This document shows positions 28,385-36,963 of a stretch of 64,000 nt of DNA, one piece after another. The position numbers and the translations under genes were made by a program. The notes under the pieces are model-generated. The model searched no databases. It was not told the origin of the DNA and saw nothing but the letters and a program-made list of their open reading frames with translations. How positions within the stretch are numbered: the stretch's first letter is position 1; each line of letters starts with the position of its first letter. This DNA is from Roseovarius mucosus DSM 17069 (lineage in GTDB: Bacteria > Pseudomonadota > Alphaproteobacteria > Rhodobacterales > Rhodobacteraceae): the NCBI RefSeq assembly GCF_000768555.3, contig NZ_KN293975.1:62001-126000 (forward strand), written 5' to 3'.

Positions 28385-29944
28385 ATGTTGGCAAGGCAGG
28401 AAAGCGCCGAACTCGGACTTTCGTTCGAAGAGGTGTTCCAATATCAATACGTGATTAGTCGGCGGGGGATTGATCCTCAGGGGATGAAGGTCTCTGCCTG
28501 TCGCGGTTGGCGGGTCCTGACGGGGCGTGCCCTGCCGGTCGCGCGACTGCATGATCGGGATGGGATTTTCATCGGGTTGCTGCTCGGGATTGCCACGGGA
28601 CCGGACGGGGTAATCGAGGGAGAGTATAGCTTTGGCGATCTCTCTGCCGGTGTGCCAGAGTTTTTCAGCGATTTTGAAAGGCATCTCAACGCCTTCGCAG
28701 GGCGCTTCACGATCATCGTGACCTCGGGCGGAGACGAGCGCATCTATTGCGATCCGGTCGGGATGCTTGGCGTTGTCTACAACCCTCAGACGCGCCGTGT
28801 CGGCTCTAGCCTGAAGCTGTGTATCGAGGATGCGGTGCAGGATCACCCGCTTTATGACCACAGCATCAACGAGGCCTATGGCAGCAAGTATTCCCTGTTT
28901 CATACGCGCGATGCGCGGGTTCGGCGCATGAATCCGTCCTTCTATCTCGATCTCGCGAATTTCCACGAGAATCGTTACTGGCCGCGCGAAGACAGTTTCG
29001 ACATGCCCGAGGGCGGGCTCGAAGCGGTCTATGACGAGCTGATCAACACCGCCCGGCACAGCATAGGGGCGATCGCTGCGCGCTATGACTGCGCCATGCC
29101 TCTGTCAGGAGGGCGCGACAGCCGGCTGCTCGCGGCGTTTGCCGGGCCGCATATGCAGACTATCCGCCAGGTTTTTACCCATGTGACGAATTACGCCACG
29201 CGGATTGATGCTGAAATCGCCAAGCGTCTTGCGGCTGTGATGGAGGTCGAGCACGAGGTCCATGATCGCCGCACGCTACGTCCCGTGCCACGCCGGGTCC
29301 GGCGGAGCGAGCGATGCTTCCATCTGGCGGCAGGGGCAGTTTTGCCGCTGCCCAGTGAACTGGCGCGCGACGTCAATCATTGTCTCACACCGGGTTCGGT
29401 CGTGCTGCGTGGGCATCAGACCGACCTTCTACGCGCGGTCTTTGTGCGCAAGGCCGAGATATCCCATTGGAAGGATTTCCGGTGGCAGATCGAGAAACTG
29501 CTGATCGTGCCGCGCAACCATTTCAATGACGAGGTCTATACGCGGTTCATGCCGGAATTCATGGCCTGGCATCGCACCCTGTCGCCTGTGGCGCGGTCGC
29601 GCGCGGTGGATATGATGTTCCTTGAGGTCTATTACGCGTCTTCCCTCGGCATGACCTTTCCGGGCCTGCACCGTCATTTTTATATGTCGCCGTTCAACAG
29701 CCGTCGGATGATCGAACTGAGTCTCAGTATCGACGTGACCTATCGCATCGGCGCAAAGCCGGTGGATGATCTTCTCTATCGCATGAACCCGGATCTCTTG
29801 TCGGTGCCCTTCGACAACGAGATTTCGGCCGACTTGTCCAATATCGACGGCCCCTCACCGGCACGGGATTTGCGTGTCGCTGCCGCCGTGGCGCGTGCAC
29901 CAGAGCAGGTCAGCGCCGAATCTGCGAGAAAACGCCGCGCGTGA
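28385..29944 (+). CDS. Asparagine-synthetase-like PP-loop protein lacking the glutaminase cysteine
   Basis: A 519-residue protein. The N-terminal half looks like a glutamine amidotransferase class II fold remnant (F-A-G-R-F-T-I-I-V at about 104-112, Y-C-D-P-V-G-M-L-G-V), but there is no Cys at position 2, so it should not hydrolyse glutamine in the usual way. The C-terminal half has the ATP-pyrophosphatase loop P-L-S-G-G-R-D-S-R (241-246). Such proteins activate a carboxylate by adenylation and form an amide or related bond. There is no clear Shine-Dalgarno, and the upstream region is AT-rich. Substrate unknown; could be a lasso-cyclase or amidotransferase relative, but no precursor or protease gene is adjacent. 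Confidence 0.72.
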   Translation: MLARQESAELGLSFEEVFQYQYVISRRGIDPQGMKVSACRGWRVLTGRALPVARLHDRDGIFIGLLLGIATGPDGVIEGEYSFGDLSAGVPEFFSDFERHLNAFAGRFTIIVTSGGDERIYCDPVGMLGVVYNPQTRRVGSSLKLCIEDAVQDHPLYDHSINEAYGSKYSLFHTRDARVRRMNPSFYLDLANFHENRYWPREDSFDMPEGGLEAVYDELINTARHSIGAIAARYDCAMPLSGGRDSRLLAAFAGPHMQTIRQVFTHVTNYATRIDAEIAKRLAAVMEVEHEVHDRRTLRPVPRRVRRSERCFHLAAGAVLPLPSELARDVNHCLTPGSVVLRGHQTDLLRAVFVRKAEISHWKDFRWQIEKLLIVPRNHFNDEVYTRFMPEFMAWHRTLSPVARSRAVDMMFLEVYYASSLGMTFPGLHRHFYMSPFNSRRMIELSLSIDVTYRIGAKPVDDLLYRMNPDLLSVPFDNEISADLSNIDGPSPARDLRVAAAVARAPEQVSAESARKRRA

Positions 29945-30000
29945 TGTTGGCTCGGCCGGGCTTGACCCTTGGGCGCGCCTCTACTAACTAGCCCTAGAGC

Positions 30001-30074
30001 GCGGGCGTTGTGTAATGGTAAGACCCTTGCCTTCCAAGCAAGAGACGCGGGTTCGATTCCCGCCGCCCGCTCCA
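30001..30074 (+). tRNA. tRNA-Gly (anticodon TCC)
   Basis: Plus strand, 74 bases with encoded CCA. Acceptor GCGGGCG pairs with CGCCCGC, anticodon loop CTTCCAA gives TCC, T-loop GTTCGATTC. It begins 57 bases after the asparagine-synthetase-like gene. Confidence 0.95.
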
Positions 30075-30174
30075 TTCTCTCCCATGCGAATAAGACCTGC
30101 GGCTGATCTGTCCACTTGACCCCGGCGTGATCGCCCGCCAAGAACCTTGGGCAAAGGATGAGGAATAGAAGTCT

Positions 30175-31971
30175 ATGGTGCGCAGGGCCGAAAACGGGGC
30201 TGATCTGCTGGATCGCGAGAAATCGAAACATGTGGGCGCGTTGGCTGAACTTTGGCCATTCCTGCGCCCCTACCGCAAACTGCTGACGGCGGCGATTCTG
30301 GCGTTGGTTATCACCGCCAGTGTGGCCTTGATGCTTCCGCTCGCGGTGCGCCGCGTGGTGGACAATTTCAGTGCCGAGAATGGGGCCATCCTCGATCAGT
30401 ATTTCGCCGCGGCGGTGCTGATTGCTGCGCTTTTGGCGGTCGGCACCGGGATGCGGTATCTGCTTGTGACCCGGTTGGGCGAACGCGTGGTCGCCGATAT
30501 CCGCAAGGCAGTGTTCGACCGCGTGATCGGCATGAGCCCGGCCTTCTTCGAGCGGCTGATGACCGGCGAGGTGCTCAGCCGGATCACCACGGATACCACC
30601 CTCATTCTCTCGGTTATCGGGTCATCAGTCTCGATTGCTCTACGTAATTTGTTGATCCTGATTGGTGGCATGGGATTGATGATGCTGACCTCGGCAAAGC
30701 TTACGGGGCTGGTTCTTTTGATCGTACCTCTGGTGATCGTGCCCATTCTCACCCTAGGGCGGCGGATGCGCGTGCTGAGTCGCGAAAATCAGGACTGGAT
30801 AGCGCAGAGTTCCGGCAATGCCTCCGAGGCGCTCTTGTCGGTGCAGACTGTGCAGGCCTTTACGCATGAGAGCGAGAGCCGGGCACGCTTTGCCGATGTG
30901 ACGGAGCGCAGCCATGATGCCGCGCGCCGCCGGGTGAATACCCGCGCGCTGATGACTGTGATCGTGATTTTCCTCGTTTTCACCGGCATTGTCGGTGTGC
31001 TCTGGATCGGCGCGCGCGATGTACGCGCGGGCGGCATGACGGCGGGAAGCCTTGTGCAATTCGTCATCTATGCGGTGATGGTTGCGGGGGCAGTTGCGGC
31101 ACTGTCGGAAATCTGGGGCGAGTTGCAGCGCGCGGCAGGTGCCACCGAGCGTCTGGTCGAACTCTTGCAGGCCGAAGACCCGGTGCGCGATCCTGCGGGC
31201 CCTCTGGCCGTGCCGCGCCCGGTGCGAGGCGAAATCGCCTTTGAGGACGTGCAATTCGCCTATCCGTCGCGTCCGGGTATCCCGGCGCTGGATCACGTGA
31301 CCCTGACCATCCGCCCCGGCGAAACCGTGGCCCTTGTCGGTCCCTCGGGCGCGGGCAAGACCAGCGTCATTCAACTGATCCAGCGGTTCTATGATCCGGA
31401 TGCGGGGCGCATCACTCTGGATGGGGTGGCACTCTCGGATATGGCGCGGCACGATTTCCGCCGCGATCTGGCGCTTGTGCCGCAGGACCCGGTGATCTTT
31501 GCCGCTTCGGCGCGCGACAACATCCGGTTTGGACGTCTCGACGCGACCAAGGCCGAGATCGAGGCGGCGGCGCGCGCAGCCAACGCGCATGATTTCATCG
31601 CCCGTCTGCCTGATGGTTACGATACCTATGTCGGAGAGCGAGGTGTGATGCTGTCAGGTGGACAGAAACAGCGGATCGCAATTGCCCGCGCCATTTTGCG
31701 CGATGCGCCGGTTTTGCTGTTGGACGAGGCGACATCAGCGCTTGACGCCGAGAGTGAACGCGCAGTCCAGTCGGCGGTTGAGTCGATGGCCCGCACCCGA
31801 ACAACGATCATCGTAGCGCACCGCCTAGCGACAGTTAAAAAGGCGGATCGTATCGTGGTGATGGATCAGGGCCGGATCGTGGCGCAGGGCACGCATGACA
31901 GCCTTGTGGCCGAGAATGGCCTCTATGCGCGGCTTGCGCGTTTGCAATTCACCGATGGAGAGGCGGCCTGA
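30175..31971 (+). CDS. ABC exporter, fused membrane and ATPase domains (MsbA-like)
   Basis: A 598-residue half-transporter expected to act as a dimer. Six hydrophobic segments fill residues 25-310 (ABC type I exporter fold). The ATPase domain has Walker A GPSGAGKTS, signature L-S-G-G-Q-K-Q-R and Walker B VLLLDEATSALD. Lipid or drug export is the family norm; it is the MsbA/BmrA-type branch but the substrate is not readable from sequence. Start ATG at 30175 follows a GAGGAATAG stretch; an upstream ATG at 30158 is out of frame. Confidence 0.9.
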   Translation: MVRRAENGADLLDREKSKHVGALAELWPFLRPYRKLLTAAILALVITASVALMLPLAVRRVVDNFSAENGAILDQYFAAAVLIAALLAVGTGMRYLLVTRLGERVVADIRKAVFDRVIGMSPAFFERLMTGEVLSRITTDTTLILSVIGSSVSIALRNLLILIGGMGLMMLTSAKLTGLVLLIVPLVIVPILTLGRRMRVLSRENQDWIAQSSGNASEALLSVQTVQAFTHESESRARFADVTERSHDAARRRVNTRALMTVIVIFLVFTGIVGVLWIGARDVRAGGMTAGSLVQFVIYAVMVAGAVAALSEIWGELQRAAGATERLVELLQAEDPVRDPAGPLAVPRPVRGEIAFEDVQFAYPSRPGIPALDHVTLTIRPGETVALVGPSGAGKTSVIQLIQRFYDPDAGRITLDGVALSDMARHDFRRDLALVPQDPVIFAASARDNIRFGRLDATKAEIEAAARAANAHDFIARLPDGYDTYVGERGVMLSGGQKQRIAIARAILRDAPVLLLDEATSALDAESERAVQSAVESMARTRTTIIVAHRLATVKKADRIVVMDQGRIVAQGTHDSLVAENGLYARLARLQFTDGEAA

Positions 31972-32093
31972 GCGGCGCGAAGCGCCTTCGTAATTCGTAA
32001 GTTGTGGTGGACCGCCTCGCAAACGCGTCCCGTTCAGGACCAATTCACCGATTACACCGGGCGGGAATGTGAGGCGGCCCCGCAGATCAGCCC

Positions 32094-32528
32094 TCAGAAG
32101 GACATGATCCGCGTCTCATCCGCCAGAAGGCGCGCGGCCACGGCAGGCGGTTTTGCGGCGCTGATCCCCTCGACCAAAGCTGTCGTATCTACGCCCTTGT
32201 TGGGCAGGTAGATGGCGCAGACCTCAACCGTGGCCCCAGCCTCGATGATCTTCTGCATCAGGCCTTGCGGGCTCATGCCCATGGGGGCCTGTGGCGCGGT
32301 GGCACTGGCCGGTGCCTCTTTGAGAGCCAAGTCTCCAGCGGGTCCGCAGAGCAACACATAAGAACTCGCCCCGGCCTTTATCGTCTGCATGGTTAGGACC
32401 ATGCCCATCAGTTGGGTTTGCGGCTCTGCACTGGTCAGGATCGTAACCATCTTTTTGGAGTCTTCGGCGGTGGCGGGGTTTGTGAGGGTGGCCAGACCGA
32501 GCGCCGCTGCGGTGATGATTTCGCGCAT
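32094..32528 (-). CDS. Exported DsrE-like protein
   Basis: A 144-residue protein with a signal peptide (IITAAALGLATLTNPATA) followed by a DsrE/DsrF-type fold: M-V-T-I-L-T-S-A-E, V-L-L-C-G-P-A-G-D-L-A and A-T-V-E-V-C-A-I-Y-L-P-N. DsrE-like proteins carry sulfur on a conserved Cys; Cys in VEVCAIYLPN is the likely residue. The gap 5' of the gene contains a perfect FNR box (32609-32622), so it is probably induced at low oxygen. The sulfur-handling role is inferred from fold only; no sox or dsr genes are near. Confidence 0.7.
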   Translation of the reverse strand: MREIITAAALGLATLTNPATAEDSKKMVTILTSAEPQTQLMGMVLTMQTIKAGASSYVLLCGPAGDLALKEAPASATAPQAPMGMSPQGLMQKIIEAGATVEVCAIYLPNKGVDTTALVEGISAAKPPAVAARLLADETRIMSF

Positions 32529-32608
32529 GATGTCCTCTTTTCTAGCAAAGATGAATTCTGAATCCGTGTTTTCAGGGTCACCCTAGGCTGTGTGCAGGCC
32601 TATCGACC

Positions 32609-32622
32609 TTGATCTGGATCAA
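32609..32622. promoter_or_regulatory. Perfect FNR box upstream of the DsrE-like gene
   Basis: TTGAT-CTGG-ATCAA, a perfect palindrome matching the FNR consensus. Its centre is 87-88 bases upstream of the DsrE-like ATG (32528) and about 204 before hchA. At -41.5 it would start the minus-strand transcript near 32574 with a 46-base leader, so the DsrE-like gene is the likelier target. Confidence 0.8.
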
Positions 32623-32819
32623 TCACATTCGGAAAGAAGAATTTGAGGCAGCTTCAGAGAAAGCTGACAGACCCTCTGGGTTCGAAATTGCGCCAAATTC
32701 TGCGTCTTCACTGGGCTCGCTTTCGTGTCGAGATACCAAAACTGAGGGATTTCCCCCATTTTGTCAGCGCGACTGGCGGCATAATTGTGTAACCTCATGC
32801 CTGAAACGGAGAGTACTAG

Positions 32820-33686
32820 ATGTCGACACCACAGTCCTCGGACATGCGCCCCACGCCCGATCCCGCCGAAGATAATGCCTTTTTCCCCTCGCCCTATTCC
32901 CTGAGCCAGTTTACCGCGCCGGTTTCCGATCTGTCGGGGGCGGACTATCCTCGTCCCTATTCCGGAGGGCGCTGGAAGATTTTGGTGATCTGTGCAGATG
33001 AACGCTATTTGCGGATGGAGAATGGCACGATGTTTTCGACCGGAAATCATCCAGTCGAGACCCTCCTTCCGCTCTATCATCTTGATAAGGCTGGGTTTGG
33101 CTTCGATTTCGCGACGATTTCTGGTTATCCAGCCAAGTTTGAACTCTGGGCCATGCCGAGGCAGGACCCTGAGGTAATGGGCCTGTTCGCAAAATATGCC
33201 GAAGCCTTGAAAGCACCTATGAAACTGCGGGATGTCGTCGCAGAAGTGCTTGAGGGAGGGTCAGACTACATCGGGGTGTTTATCCCCGGTGGGCATGGTG
33301 CATTGATTGGTCTGCCCGAGAGTGCGGAGGTCAAGACCTTGCTTGAATGGGTTGCAGCCGAGGACAAGTTTCTGATCTCGCTGTGTCACGGCCCTGCTGC
33401 CTTTTTGGCCGTGGGCAAGGACAGCACGATCTACAAAGGCCGCAAGATCGTGGCCTTTCCGGATGCAATGGACGCGCAAACCCCCGAGATTGGCTATATG
33501 CCCGGGCATCTGACGTGGAAATTCGGAGAGGAATTGCAGGCCATCGGCTTTGAGATTCTCAACGAGGGTATTTCCGGTCAGGTCCACAAGGATGGTAAAA
33601 TCCTGACCGGTGACAGCCCTTTGGCTGGTAATGGCTTGGGCAAACTGGCGGCGACGGAACTGTTGGCTGAGGTGCACAAAAAGTGA
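32820..33686 (+). CDS. hchA: Hsp31/HchA glyoxalase III and chaperone
   Basis: A 288-residue DJ-1/PfpI-superfamily protein of the HchA branch, close to the E. coli length. Catalytic Cys lies in S-L-C-H-G-P-A-A, with PGGHGALIGLPES as oxyanion/His region. HchA converts methylglyoxal to lactate without glutathione and is also reported to act on glycated proteins. The start ATG at 32820 has a CGGAGAG site six bases upstream. The next gene, a LuxR regulator, overlaps its stop by GTGA. Confidence 0.92.
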   Translation: MSTPQSSDMRPTPDPAEDNAFFPSPYSLSQFTAPVSDLSGADYPRPYSGGRWKILVICADERYLRMENGTMFSTGNHPVETLLPLYHLDKAGFGFDFATISGYPAKFELWAMPRQDPEVMGLFAKYAEALKAPMKLRDVVAEVLEGGSDYIGVFIPGGHGALIGLPESAEVKTLLEWVAAEDKFLISLCHGPAAFLAVGKDSTIYKGRKIVAFPDAMDAQTPEIGYMPGHLTWKFGEELQAIGFEILNEGISGQVHKDGKILTGDSPLAGNGLGKLAATELLAEVHKK

Positions 33687-34399
33687 GCCATGAGCCCGCG
33701 GATTCGGTTCTTTCAGTTCTTTTGCGGCTAGAGGAGGCCACAACGCTTGAAGGGGTCTCGCAGGTTATCTGCGAGACCTGTGAACCGCTTGGGTATGACC
33801 GGGTGCTGCTGTTTTCGGCAGCTGCGCAGCGGGAGCAGATCGTGAGCAGGGTGTATTGGGTCAAAGGTGATTGGTTCGGTGATGGCAGCACAGTTGATGC
33901 CGAAACCTATCTCCAGAGATGCCCCATCACCCTCAATGTACTTAAGTTCAGCGCGCCGTTTTTCTGGACCAAGGCGCCGAATGCCGAATATCGGGTTGTG
34001 CGCACCCCGAGCCTGTCGGGCACCAATGGGTTTCAGGTGCCGATTTACGGGCCGATTGGCTTGGAGGGTGCGGTGAGCTTTGGAGGCAGCCGCATCGACG
34101 CCTCTCGGCGGGTGCAACTTTTTTTGACCTTGTTGGCGGAGCAGGCCTTTCGGGTCAGCCGCGCTTTGATCGAAGGTGAGAGCCCCGAAACGGGCCCTCT
34201 GTCGACGCGCGAACGCGAGGTTCTGGCTTGGGTTGCGGCCGGGCGCCGAGGGGCCGAGATTGCCGGCACTCTGGGAATTTCTCAGAGGACGGTTGAAAAT
34301 CACCTGCGTAACGCGCGCAATCGTTTGGCTGTCAAGACCACGGCACAGGCGGTGCAGGCGGCCATTCGGCTTGGTCAATTGGACGGGTTACCAGACTGA
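33683..34399 (+). CDS. LuxR-family regulator with autoinducer-type domain (LuxR solo)
   Basis: A 238-residue regulator. Residues ~10-165 match an N-acyl-homoserine-lactone-binding fold (D-x-x-Y-x-x-R region, F-W-T-K-A, G-x-E-G-A-V-S-F), and 170-235 hold the LuxR helix-turn-helix (LSTREREVLAWVAAGRRGAEIAGTLGISQRTVENHLRNARNRL). Start codon GTG at 33683 overlaps the hchA stop. No luxI synthase is in the window, so it counts as a solo here. Ligand and targets unknown; translational coupling suggests it acts with or on hchA. Confidence 0.82.
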   Translation: MSHEPADSVLSVLLRLEEATTLEGVSQVICETCEPLGYDRVLLFSAAAQREQIVSRVYWVKGDWFGDGSTVDAETYLQRCPITLNVLKFSAPFFWTKAPNAEYRVVRTPSLSGTNGFQVPIYGPIGLEGAVSFGGSRIDASRRVQLFLTLLAEQAFRVSRALIEGESPETGPLSTREREVLAWVAAGRRGAEIAGTLGISQRTVENHLRNARNRLAVKTTAQAVQAAIRLGQLDGLPD

Positions 34400-34437
34400 G
34401 CGACAGTTCACCTGTTCCCAAGCTTGGCGTGCTTTGA

Positions 34438-36069
34438 TCAGGTGTCCCCATCGCCCAACCGTGCCAGAATCGCTGTAGTATCGAGCGTGCCGATTGCCCC
34501 GGCCACCCGTCCTCGTGGCTCGCTGAGCCGCGTGGCGATATAAGCCTCGGCGACAACACCGGGTGCCTGCCGCATCAGCACCGAGGCTGTCAGAAGCGTG
34601 GCGAGGCTTTCGGCATACCACCGCGCCTGCGCCTCTTCGGGCAATTTGGGAAAGCTCTGCATATGCGCCTTGAGGGCAGCGTCAAAGCGCCGGTCCTGCC
34701 CCGCGACGCTGGCCAGTTCCGTGCTCAACGCCTCGCCGGCCAAGGGCTCTTTGCGCAGAGTCCGCAGGATGTCGAGGCAGATGACATTGCCCGATCCTTC
34801 CCAGATCGAATTGAGCGGGGCTTCGCGATACAAGAGGGGCAGGGGGGTGTCTTCGACATAGCCCATGCCGCCCATGATCTCCATCGCCTCATAAACCACG
34901 CCGGGACAAAGCTTGTTGCCGAGGAATTTCGCAAGCGCTACGCCAAGCCGGGCAAACGCGCGCTCAGCGGCGCTGCGCCCGTCAAATGCTCGCGCCACAT
35001 GTAGCCCAAGCGCTAGTGTGCCCTCCCAATCGAGTATGAGATCTGCCAGAACGGCGCGCATCAAGGGCTGGTCAATCAGTTGCTTTTGAAAGACGGACCG
35101 ATTGCGCGTCCAATAGTGTGCGTGATCCAGTGCCGCGCGCATCAACCCTGCCGGGGCCATGGCCGTATCCAGTCGCGTGTGATGCACCATTTCGAGAATG
35201 GTGCGCAGCCCTGCGCCCTCGTCGCCCAAACGATAGGCAATTGCCCCGTTATACTCGATCTCCGCGGACGCATTGGCGCGGTTCCCAAGTTTATCCTTAA
35301 GGCGCTGAATCTGAATACCATTGCGCGCGTCGTCTAACCAACGGGGCACCAGAAAACAGGTCAACCCTTCAGGCGCTTGCGCCAGAGTCAGAAACCCATC
35401 CGACATCGGTGCGGAACAGAACCATTTATGCCCGATGAGGCGATAGGTATCACCCTCGGGCGTGGCGGTGGTGGTATTGGCGCGAATGTCCGATCCCCCC
35501 TGCTTTTCGGTCATTGCCATGCCGAGTGTGGCACCTGGCTTGCGCACGAGTGGCTTGGGAGCCGGGTCATAGGCACGGGCCGTGAGCTTGGGCACCCAGT
35601 CGGCAAAGAGCGCCTTGTCCGCCCGGAGTGCGGGCACAGCGGCATAGGTCATGGTCATTGGACAGCACACACCCGGCTCCACCTGAGAGGTGAGATAGAC
35701 CAAAGCGGCATGGCTGGCATGACCGCCCTTTGCCCCCTCCCACGGAAGAGCCGCGTAGCCTGCGCTGATACCAACGCGCATGAGGTCGTGATAAGCGGGG
35801 TGAAAGAGCACCTCGTCCAATCTACGCCCGCCTGTATCAAAAAGCACGAGTTCCGGCGGGTGTCGATTGGCCGAGCGCCCTGCTGCGCGGAGGGCTTCTG
35901 TGCCGAACTTTGCGCCATAGGCCGCAAGCACTTCGGGATCTGCCCCTGCTGCCGTTGCATGGCTCTGCAAGCCCGGATCATTCGCCCAGAGATCGAGATC
36001 GCCCCGTGGCGCGGGCTGGTTGGTCACCTCATGGGTGCCGGGCATGTCCTTTGGCGGGCTGCCGTGCAT
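34438..36069 (-). CDS. aidB: AidB-type acyl-CoA dehydrogenase
   Basis: A 543-residue FAD enzyme of the AidB/acyl-CoA dehydrogenase superfamily, about the AidB length. FAD-binding M-T-E-K-Q-G-G-S-D-I-R-A-N, the R-L-D-T-A-M-A and E-I-M-G-G-M-G-Y-V-E-D-T segments, and the S-I-W-E-G-S-G-N-V-I-C-L-D loop are typical of AidB. In E. coli AidB is part of the alkylation stress response; isovaleryl-CoA activity is reported. Whether it protects DNA here is inferred. Convergent with the LuxR gene; divergent from ftsB. Confidence 0.88.
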   Translation of the reverse strand: MHGSPPKDMPGTHEVTNQPAPRGDLDLWANDPGLQSHATAAGADPEVLAAYGAKFGTEALRAAGRSANRHPPELVLFDTGGRRLDEVLFHPAYHDLMRVGISAGYAALPWEGAKGGHASHAALVYLTSQVEPGVCCPMTMTYAAVPALRADKALFADWVPKLTARAYDPAPKPLVRKPGATLGMAMTEKQGGSDIRANTTTATPEGDTYRLIGHKWFCSAPMSDGFLTLAQAPEGLTCFLVPRWLDDARNGIQIQRLKDKLGNRANASAEIEYNGAIAYRLGDEGAGLRTILEMVHHTRLDTAMAPAGLMRAALDHAHYWTRNRSVFQKQLIDQPLMRAVLADLILDWEGTLALGLHVARAFDGRSAAERAFARLGVALAKFLGNKLCPGVVYEAMEIMGGMGYVEDTPLPLLYREAPLNSIWEGSGNVICLDILRTLRKEPLAGEALSTELASVAGQDRRFDAALKAHMQSFPKLPEEAQARWYAESLATLLTASVLMRQAPGVVAEAYIATRLSEPRGRVAGAIGTLDTTAILARLGDGDT

Positions 36070-36198
36070 CGGGCTCTCCTTTGGCGGGTATGCTAGAGCG
36101 TAGAGTTGTCTGGTGAAAGGGGATTCACAAAGCGTCCCGCCTGTGGCATGGTGCCGGAAACGCCCGATACGAGGCGGTATGAAGAGGCAGACCAGAGC

Positions 36199-36495
36199 AT
36201 GACACCCCGCAGCCGCCCTTGGGGCCTTTTGATCTTTTTCCTAATTGCTTTTTTTCTGGGGGCGTACTTTACATTTGCGGCTGTGCAAGGGGACTACGGG
36301 CTGTTCCGCCGCGCGGAAATCGACGCGCAAAGTGTAGAGTTGCAGGCCCAGCTTGAGGCACTCAACGCTCGTGTGGCGCGGATGGAGAACCTGACCCGGC
36401 GGTTGTCGGATGGCTATCTTGACCTTGATCTATTGGATCAGCAGGCGCGCGACGTGCTTGGGTTGCTGCGCAGCGACGAGATCGTGATCCGCTGA
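36199..36495 (+). CDS. ftsB: FtsB/DivIC septum formation initiator
   Basis: A 98-residue bitopic membrane protein: short basic N-terminus (MTPRSRPW), one transmembrane helix (GLLIFFLIAFFLGAYF), then a coiled coil in the periplasm (QSVELQAQLEALNARVARMENLTRRL) and an acidic C-terminal region. It belongs to the FtsQLB division complex. I used the ATG at 36199 to place the helix at the N-terminus; the frame extends to 36106 with residues that do not look conserved. Unlike in many Rhodobacterales it is not next to pdhA (10 kb away). Confidence 0.82.
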   Translation: MTPRSRPWGLLIFFLIAFFLGAYFTFAAVQGDYGLFRRAEIDAQSVELQAQLEALNARVARMENLTRRLSDGYLDLDLLDQQARDVLGLLRSDEIVIR

Positions 36496-36501
36496 TCTGC
36501 G

Positions 36502-36963
36502 TCACGCCTCGGCCTTTTTCTCCCAACGACCGCCCGCTTCGGACCAGTATTGCGCGGCGCAGCCTGCGCCGGTCAGCGCTTTCCACTGACCGCGCGCCAC
36601 CTGAACCGCTGCATCGTCATTGCCGTCAAAGAGGATGCAGACCCTTTCCATCGCCTGTACCTCTTCGGCACGCACCTCTGCCCCGTCGATTGCCATGAGG
36701 CAGGCCGCCCCGTTCGGACAAGCGCTTTCAGTTGTCAGCAAAACTGGCTGATCGGCATCTTGCAGCCCGCCAGCAATGCCATGCGGCAGAAACCCATCCT
36801 CTGGCCCCAGCCAGAGCCGCTCATCCAGCCAGGCAAGCCGCGCTGCATCCCGTCCCCGCACCACCACCCGCCAGCCCGCGCCCAAGGATTTCTCCAAGAG
36901 CATGGGCAGCGTTGCCTCAAGCGGTTGGCGCGTCAGATGATAGAAATAGGCGGCCCCCATCAA
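36502..36963 (-). CDS. holC: DNA polymerase III subunit chi
   Basis: A 153-residue HolC protein: start A-A-Y-F-Y-H-L-T-R-Q-P-L-E, the R-G-R-D-A-A-R-L-A-W-L-D segment and the D-G-N-D-D-A-A-V-Q-V-A-R-G-Q-W motif. Chi links the clamp loader to SSB. It lies immediately downstream of pepA with an ATGA overlap, the conserved pepA-holC order. Start could be either of two adjacent ATGs (36963 or 36960). Confidence 0.92.
   Translation of the reverse strand: MMGAAYFYHLTRQPLEATLPMLLEKSLGAGWRVVVRGRDAARLAWLDERLWLGPEDGFLPHGIAGGLQDADQPVLLTTESACPNGAACLMAIDGAEVRAEEVQAMERVCILFDGNDDAAVQVARGQWKALTGAGCAAQYWSEAGGRWEKKAEA

Noticed and set aside
28203..30074. tRNA-Gly as a possible integration site with the asparagine-synthetase-like gene as cargo
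   Set aside because: No second copy of the tRNA 3' end, no integrase and no direct repeat were found in the flanks.
31974..31986. GGCGC-GAA-GCGCC hairpin just after the ABC exporter
   Set aside because: Short stem with no U-rich tail; too weak to call a terminator.
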